DNA of 64,000 nucleotides from CAWIXB01 sp963839955 (GTDB taxonomy: Bacteria; Actinomycetota; Actinomycetes; JACCUZ01), in assembly GCA_963839955.1 (NCBI GenBank), contig CAWIXB010000001.1, positions 1,736,001 to 1,800,000 on the forward strand. The letters are read 5' to 3'. Both the position numbers and the translations under genes were made by a program. The notes beneath the pieces were generated by a model. That model was given only the letters and a program-made list of their open reading frames with translations, had not been told where the DNA came from and ran no database searches. Shown here in pieces: positions 58,186-64,000 of the stretch (positions within the stretch are counted from its first letter, which is position 1; every line of letters starts with the position of its first letter).

Positions 58186-59606
58186 CCGACACCGTGCCCA
58201 GCACCGCTCACCCCGAGCTGGACGGCCTGGGCCGCTACCAGTTCGGCTGGGCCGACTCCGACGTCGCCGGTGCCAGCGCGCAGCGTGGTCTCTCCGAGGC
58301 CGTGGTCCGTGACATCTCGGCGAAGAAGGGCGAGCCCGAGTGGATGCTGAAGATGCGTCTGAAGGGCCTGCGCCTCTTCGGCAAGAAGCCGATGCCGACC
58401 TGGGGCTCCGACCTCTCGGGCATCGACTTCGACAACATCAAGTACTTCGTGCGCTCGACCGAGAAGCAGGCCACCTCCTGGGACGACCTTCCGGCCGACA
58501 TCAAGAACACGTACGACAAGCTCGGCATCCCCGAGGCGGAGAAGCAGCGCCTCATCGCCGGCGTCGCGGCGCAGTACGAGAGCGAGGTCGTCTACCACCA
58601 GATCCGCGAGGACCTGGAGGAGAAGGGCGTCCTGTTCCTCGACACCGACACCGCGCTCAAGGAGCACCCGGAGCTCTTCAAGGAGTACTTCGGCACGGTG
58701 ATCCCGGTCGGTGACAACAAGTTCGCCGCCCTCAACACGGCCGTGTGGTCCGGTGGGTCGTTCATCTACGTGCCGCCCGGCGTCAAGGTCGACATCCCGC
58801 TGCAGGCCTACTTCCGGATCAACACCGAGAACATGGGCCAGTTCGAGCGGACGCTGATCATCGCCGACGAGGGCTCCTCGGTGCACTACGTCGAGGGCTG
58901 CACGGCGCCGATCTACTCGAGCGACTCGCTGCACTCCGCCGTCGTCGAGATCATCGTGAAGAAGGACGCGCACGTCCGCTACACGACCATCCAGAACTGG
59001 TCGAACAACGTCTACAACCTGGTGACCAAGCGCACGGCCGTGCAGGCCGGCGGCCGGATGGAGTGGATCGACGGCAACATCGGCTCCAAGGTGACGATGA
59101 AGTACCCCGCCTGCTACCTGCTCGGCGAGCACGCCCAGGGCGAGACGCTCTCCGTCGCGTTCGCGGGCGAGGGCCAGCACCAGGACGCCGGCGCCAAGAT
59201 GGTGCACTGCGCACCGCACACGTCATCGACGATCATCTCCAAGTCGGTCGCACGCGGTGGCGGGCGCACGTCCTACCGCGGCCTCGTGCAGGTGCAGGAG
59301 GGCGCGCACCAGTCGAAGTCGACGGTGAAGTGCGACGCCCTGCTCATCGACACGATGAGCCGGTCGGACACCTACCCCTACGTCGACGTCCGCGAGGACG
59401 ACGTGACGATGGGCCACGAGGCGACCGTCTCCAAGGTCAGTGAGAACCAGCTCTTCTACCTGATGAGCCGCGGACTCACCGAGGACGAGGCGATGGCGAT
59501 GATCGTGCGCGGCTTCGTCGAGCCCATCGCCAAGGAGCTGCCGATGGAGTACGCACTCGAGCTCAACCGGCTCATCGAGATGCAGATGGAAGGATCGGTT
59601 GGCTAA
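58182..59606 (+). CDS. sufB: Fe-S scaffold component SufB
   Basis: 474 residues from the ATG at 58182. Part of the SufBCD scaffold that builds Fe-S clusters. Conserved stretches: VGDNKFAALNTAVWSGGSFI, VPPGVKVDIPLQAYFRINTE, YVEGCTAPIYSSDSLHSAVVE, and GEGQHQDAGAKMVHCAPHTS. No intein is inserted, unlike in M. tuberculosis. The gene follows sufR with ATGA overlap and touches sufD. Confidence 0.97.
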   Translation: MTDTVPSTAHPELDGLGRYQFGWADSDVAGASAQRGLSEAVVRDISAKKGEPEWMLKMRLKGLRLFGKKPMPTWGSDLSGIDFDNIKYFVRSTEKQATSWDDLPADIKNTYDKLGIPEAEKQRLIAGVAAQYESEVVYHQIREDLEEKGVLFLDTDTALKEHPELFKEYFGTVIPVGDNKFAALNTAVWSGGSFIYVPPGVKVDIPLQAYFRINTENMGQFERTLIIADEGSSVHYVEGCTAPIYSSDSLHSAVVEIIVKKDAHVRYTTIQNWSNNVYNLVTKRTAVQAGGRMEWIDGNIGSKVTMKYPACYLLGEHAQGETLSVAFAGEGQHQDAGAKMVHCAPHTSSTIISKSVARGGGRTSYRGLVQVQEGAHQSKSTVKCDALLIDTMSRSDTYPYVDVREDDVTMGHEATVSKVSENQLFYLMSRGLTEDEAMAMIVRGFVEPIAKELPMEYALELNRLIEMQMEGSVG

Positions 59607-60849
59607 GTGACAGCCGAGAACATCTCTCGCGAACAGGCCGGCGCCGCCGCCCAAGCCGCTCAAGCAGCTCAAGTACTCAGCCCCGAGACCGGGGGATTCA
59701 GCGGCAAGCCGCACTCCCACGGCGCCACCCCCGTCAAGGGCGACAGCCGCGGCCTCCGCTTCAAGTCCTACGACGTGAAGGACTTCGACGTGCCCGGCGG
59801 GCGCGAGGAGGAGTGGCGCTTCACGCCGCTCGACCGTCTCCGCGGCCTTCACGAGGACCTCGACGCCGCCGACGGCAGTCTCGCGATCGAGGTGTCCGCC
59901 GCTCCCGAGGTCACCGTCGAGACCGTCGGCCGCGACGACGAGCGGCTGGGTCACGCCGGCATACCGGGCGACCGGGTCGCCGCGCGCGCGTGGTCGTCCT
60001 TCGAGAAGGCCACCGTGCTGACCGTCCCCACCGAGGCCGTCGCGTCCACGCCCACCGTGGTGAGGTTGCACGGCCAGGGCGGCACTGCCTTCGGCCACCT
60101 GCTGGTCGACGTCAAGCCGTTCGCGCAGGCGGTCGTGGTGCTCGACCACACCGGCAGCGCGACCTACGCCGACAACGTCGAGTTCGTGGTGGGCGACAGC
60201 GCGTCGCTGACCGTGGTCAGCGTCAACGACTGGGACGACGAGGCAGTCCACCTGTCGCAGCAGTCGATCAAGGTGGGTCGAGACGCGCGTTTCAAGAGCA
60301 TCGTCGTGTCCTTCGGCGGCAACGTCGTGCGCATCGTGCCCGAGGCCCGGTTCACCGCGTCCGGGCGGTGACATCGAGCTGCTCGGTCTCTACTTCGCCG
60401 ACGCCGGCCAGCATCTCGAGCACCGGATGTTCGTCGACCACGCCGTGCCCCATTGCAAGTCCAACGTGACCTACAAGGGCGCGCTGCAGGGCAACGAGGC
60501 CCACACCGTGTGGATCGGCGACGTGTTGATCCGCGCAGCGGCCGAGGGCACCGAGACCTTCGAGCTCAACCGCAACCTCGTGCTCACCGACGGCGCCCGC
60601 GCCGACTCGGTGCCCAACCTCGAGATCGAGACCGGCGAGATCGTCGGCGCCGGCCACGCCAGCGCCACCGGCCGTTTCGAGGACGACCAGCTGTTCTACC
60701 TCCAGTCGCGCGGCATCCCCGAGGACGAGGCGCGCCGCCTCGTCGTACGCGGCTTCTTCGCCGACGTCATCAACCAGATCGGCATCCCCGACGTGCAGCA
60801 GCGGCTGCTGGCCGCTGTCGAGCGCGAGCTCGAAGGGGCGGTGCACTAG
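59607..60849 (+). pseudogene. sufD: sufD, split by a one-base frameshift
   Basis: SufD is the third scaffold subunit of the SUF system. The first frame (59607-60371, 254 residues, GTG right after the sufB stop) carries the N-terminal domain and ends ARFTASGR then stop. The second frame resumes with GGDIELLGLYFADAGQHLEH and MFVDHAVPHCKSNVTYKGAL and runs to 60849. Reading TCC-GGC-GGT in place of TCCGGGCGGT at 60360-60369 would join them into one protein of normal length (about 413 residues). The extra G is in a GGG run at 60363-60365. Since SUF is usually the only Fe-S pathway in such bacteria, a sequencing error is more likely than real loss. Confidence 0.85.
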
Positions 60850-61169
60850 TGGCCGACTACCAACGCGCGTGCGCGGTCGCTGACGTCGACGAGGGCAGCG
60901 CCATCCGCGTGATGATCGACGGCAAACCCGTCGCGATCGTGCGCAGCGAGGGCGAGGTCTACGCGATCTACGACGTCTGCTCGCATGCCAACGTCGCCCT
61001 GTCCGAAGGCGAGATCGAGGACCAGACGGTCGAGTGCTGGCTGCACGGCTCTCGTTTCGACCTGGTCACCGGCCGGCCGACCGGCCTGCCTGCCACTGTG
61101 CCCGTCCCTGTCTACCCCGTGAAGATCGACGGCGACGACGTTCTCGTCTCCGTCACGAAGGAGAGCTGA
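60849..61169 (+). CDS. Rieske-type [2Fe-2S] ferredoxin of the suf operon
   Basis: 106 residues from the GTG at 60849, which overlaps the sufD stop by one base. Rieske ligands Cys44 and His46 (CSHANVAL) and Cys63 and His66 (CWLHGSRF) are present. Small non-haem Rieske ferredoxins often stand between sufD and sufC in actinobacteria and may supply electrons for cluster assembly; some are named as dioxygenase ferredoxins, which the context does not support here. Confidence 0.92.
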   Translation: MADYQRACAVADVDEGSAIRVMIDGKPVAIVRSEGEVYAIYDVCSHANVALSEGEIEDQTVECWLHGSRFDLVTGRPTGLPATVPVPVYPVKIDGDDVLVSVTKES

Positions 61170-61172
61170 ACC

Positions 61173-61933
<761 letters not shown>

Positions 61934-61937
<4 letters not shown>

Positions 61938-63184
61938 CGGCCGCACTCGACGTCGAGAGGGTCCGCAAGGACTTCCCCATCCTCGAGCGGGTGCTGCCCG
62001 GCGGCCTGCCGCTGGTCTACCTCGACAGCGCCAACACCTCGCAGAAGCCGCGCCAGGTCATCGACACGATCGCGGAGTTCTACGCAGAGCACAACGCGAA
62101 CGTGGCGCGCGCCATGCACACCCTCGGCCAGGAGGCCACCGAAGCCTTCGAGGGTGCCCGCGACAAGATTGCGTCCTTCATCGGAGCGCCGCGCCGCGAG
62201 GAGGTGGTGTTCACCAAGAACTCCTCCGAGGCGCTCAACCTGGTGGCCAACGTCCTGGCGTGGGCCGACGCCCCGCACGGGCTCGGGCCCGGTGACGAGG
62301 TCGTCATCACCGAGATGGAGCACCACTCCAACATCGTGCCGTGGCAGCTGGTCACCCAGCGCACCGGCGCGACACTGCGCTGGCTCGGCGTCGACGACGA
62401 GGGCCGTCTCGACCTCTCCGACCTCGACACCGTCGTCAACGAGCGCACCAAGGTCGTCTCGCTGGTGCACGTCTCGAACGCTCTCGGGACGCTCAACCCG
62501 GTCGAGTTCGTGGCGCGCCGCGCCCACGAGGTCGGCGCTCTCGTCGTGGTGGACGCGTCGCAGTCTGTGCCGCAGATGCCCGTCGACGTGGCCCGGCTCG
62601 GCGCCGACTTCGTCGCCTTCACCGCCCACAAGATGTGCGGCCCCACCGGTGTCGGCGTGCTGTGGGGGCGCTACGACCTGCTGGCTGCACTGCCGCCGTT
62701 CCTCGGTGGCGGCGAGATGATCGAGACGGTCGACATGGCCGGCTCCACCTACGCGCCGCCGCCGCACCGCTTCGAGGCAGGCACGCCGCCCATCGCGCAG
62801 GCGGTCGGTCTCGGTGCTGCCGTCGACTACCTGTCCGCGATCGGCATGGGCGCGGTCGCCGCGCACGAGAAGGCGATCACTGGCTACGCCCTCGAGCGCA
62901 TCGCCGACCTCGACGGCGTCCGCGTGATCGGCCCATCGACCGCGGTCGACCGCGGGGGAGCCGTGTCGCTCGTCGTCGAAGGCGTCCATCCCCACGACGT
63001 GAGTCAGGTGCTCGACTCGCTCGGCATCGCCGTACGCGCGGGCCACCACTGCGCCCGGCCCGTGTGCCAGCGCTTCGGCGTGCCCGCGACGACGCGGGCA
63101 TCCTTCTACCTGTACACCACTACCGCCGAGGTTGACGCGCTCGTGTCCGGCCTCGAGCGGGTACGGAGGTACTTCCGGCCGTGA
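61934..63184 (+). CDS. sufS: Cysteine desulfurase SufS
   Basis: Provides sulphur from cysteine. 416 residues. Pyridoxal phosphate Lys233 in FTAHKMCGPTGVGVLWG and the catalytic Cys373 in AGHHCARPVCQRFG, typical of the type II (SufS) desulfurases. Also TEMEHHSNIVPWQ and VDASQSVPQMPVDV. GTG at 61934 overlaps the sufC stop and the end overlaps sufU, so the operon is tightly coupled. Confidence 0.96.
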
Positions 63185-63693
63185 GCATGCCGATCGACTC
63201 GCTCTACCAGGAGATCATCCTCGATCACTACCGCAACCCGCACAACAAGGGGCTGCGGGACCCGTTCGACGCCGAGGTGCATCACGTGAACCCCACGTGC
63301 GGCGACGAGATCACCCTGCGGGTGCACGTCGAGCCCGGTGACCGTGGCGCGGTCGTGCAGGACGTCTCCTACGACTCGCTCGGCTGCTCCATCTCGCAGG
63401 CCTCGGTGTCCGTCATGACCGACCTCGTCGTCGGCAAGCCGGTCGACGAGGCCATGCGCACCCACGACGAGTTCCTCGCCCTCATGCAGTCCAAGGGCGA
63501 AGGCGAACCGGACGAGGACGTCCTGGAGGACGCCGTGGCGTTCGTGGGTGTGTCGAAGTTTCCCGCGCGCATCAAGTGCGCGCTGCTGGGGTGGATGGCT
63601 TGGAAGGACGCGACCGCACAGGCGCTCGACCGCCGCCACGTCGACCCGACGACCGACCACACAGTCGAGATCGCGACGGAGGAGTCCGCATGA
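63181..63693 (+). CDS. sufU: SufU, zinc-dependent sulfurtransferase
   Basis: 170 residues. Zn-binding residues Cys40 and Asp42 (NPTCGDE), Cys69 (LGCSISQ) and Cys133 (RIKCALLGW) are present, together with the 18-21 residue insertion (near 100-116) that separates SufU from IscU. SufU accepts sulphur from SufS. GTG at 63181 overlaps sufS; a second in-frame ATG follows two codons later. Confidence 0.95.
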   Translation: MSMPIDSLYQEIILDHYRNPHNKGLRDPFDAEVHHVNPTCGDEITLRVHVEPGDRGAVVQDVSYDSLGCSISQASVSVMTDLVVGKPVDEAMRTHDEFLALMQSKGEGEPDEDVLEDAVAFVGVSKFPARIKCALLGWMAWKDATAQALDRRHVDPTTDHTVEIATEESA

Positions 63694-64000
63694 CCGACAC
63701 CGCCACCAACCCCGCCGGCCCGGCGAAGGTCGAGGACGTCGAGGAGGCCATGCGCGACGTGGTCGACCCGGAGCTCGGCATCAACGTCGTCGACCTCGGC
63801 TTGGTCTACGGCCTGCACGTCGACGACGCCAACGTCTGCACGATCGACATGACGTTGACCTCGGCGGCCTGTCCGCTCACCGACGTGATCGAGGACCAGA
63901 CGAACTCCGCGCTCGCCGGCCTGGTGAAGGAAGCGCGCATCAACTGGGTCTGGATGCCGCCGTGGGGTCCCGACAAGATCACCGACGAGGGCCGTGAGCA
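63690..64000 (+). CDS. sufT: SufT-like DUF59 (MIP18) protein, 3' truncated by the window
   Basis: 103 residues are visible. The DUF59 motif is EAMRDVVDPELGINVVDLGLVYGL, followed by MTLTSAACPLTDVIEDQ, with the conserved Cys, and NWVWMPPWGPDKIT. SufT proteins help in maturation of Fe-S proteins. ATG at 63690 overlaps the sufU stop and has GGAGG nine bases upstream. The frame is still open at the end of the window; perhaps a few more codons remain. Confidence 0.93.
   Translation, partial: MTDTATNPAGPAKVEDVEEAMRDVVDPELGINVVDLGLVYGLHVDDANVCTIDMTLTSAACPLTDVIEDQTNSALAGLVKEARINWVWMPPWGPDKITDEGRE

Noticed and set aside
59607..60849. sufD as a programmed frameshift gene
   Set aside because: No slippery heptamer, stimulatory hairpin or internal Shine-Dalgarno sequence stands out; an extra base in a GGG run is simpler.

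Overview
This GC-rich window, with many GTG starts, end-to-start gene overlaps and leaderless genes behind TANNNT-type -10 boxes, reads as the chromosome of an actinobacterium. The gene order (coaBC-metK-priA-def-fmt-rsmB-rpe-rib-his; tkt-tal-pgi-zwf-opcA-pgl opposite ctaB; sufR-B-D-ferredoxin-C-S-U-T) suits the Nocardioides type (Nocardioidaceae). The family-level assignment is inference. I saw no rRNA, tRNA, phage, transposase or CRISPR array.

Layout. 1-8460: housekeeping genes for CoA and S-adenosylmethionine synthesis, replication restart, N-terminal formylation and deformylation, rRNA methylation and pentose phosphate chemistry. 8510-12833: an FMN riboswitch followed by a riboflavin operon (ribD, ribE, a PnuC/RibM-type transporter, ribBA, ribH). 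12857-14451: hisE, hisG and a small PH-domain membrane protein. 14493-35583: a catabolic region built round a molybdenum hydroxylase. It holds a MoxR-type ATPase, a CoxE-like VWA protein, XdhC, a MobA/MocA-like nucleotidyltransferase, a PP2C phosphatase, a divergent AllH-FdrA-AllG set (oxamate carbamoyltransferase-like), a UraA/RutG-type permease, CoxM/S/L and CoxG, a nitrilase-superfamily amidohydrolase, a GAF-GGDEF diguanylate cyclase and HyuA/HyuB. The large subunit carries PYRGAGR, not the CO dehydrogenase loop, so the substrate is probably an organic N-heterocycle.

35675-45120: a frameshifted DUF559-type gene between two hairpin repeats, then the pentose phosphate operon. 45320-51709: haem O and haem A synthases, a two-component system with a divergent secreted protein, an MFS exporter and its ArsR-type regulator. 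51775-54895: a DUF4397 surface protein, sortase, ECF sigma factor and anti-sigma factor, enclosed by two direct copies of the 3' end of a neighbouring ABC permease gene. 54995-57409: the ABC exporter, a 26-bp tandem repeat array and other repeats. 57410-64000: the SUF iron-sulphur assembly operon, led by a SufR operator that overlaps its own start codon; sufD is split by a one-base frameshift.

The parts most worth a second look are the N-heterocycle catabolic region with its built-in c-di-GMP enzyme, the sortase/sigma module with duplicated flanks, two related intergenic repeat families that sit after genes, and two single-G frameshifts in G runs.
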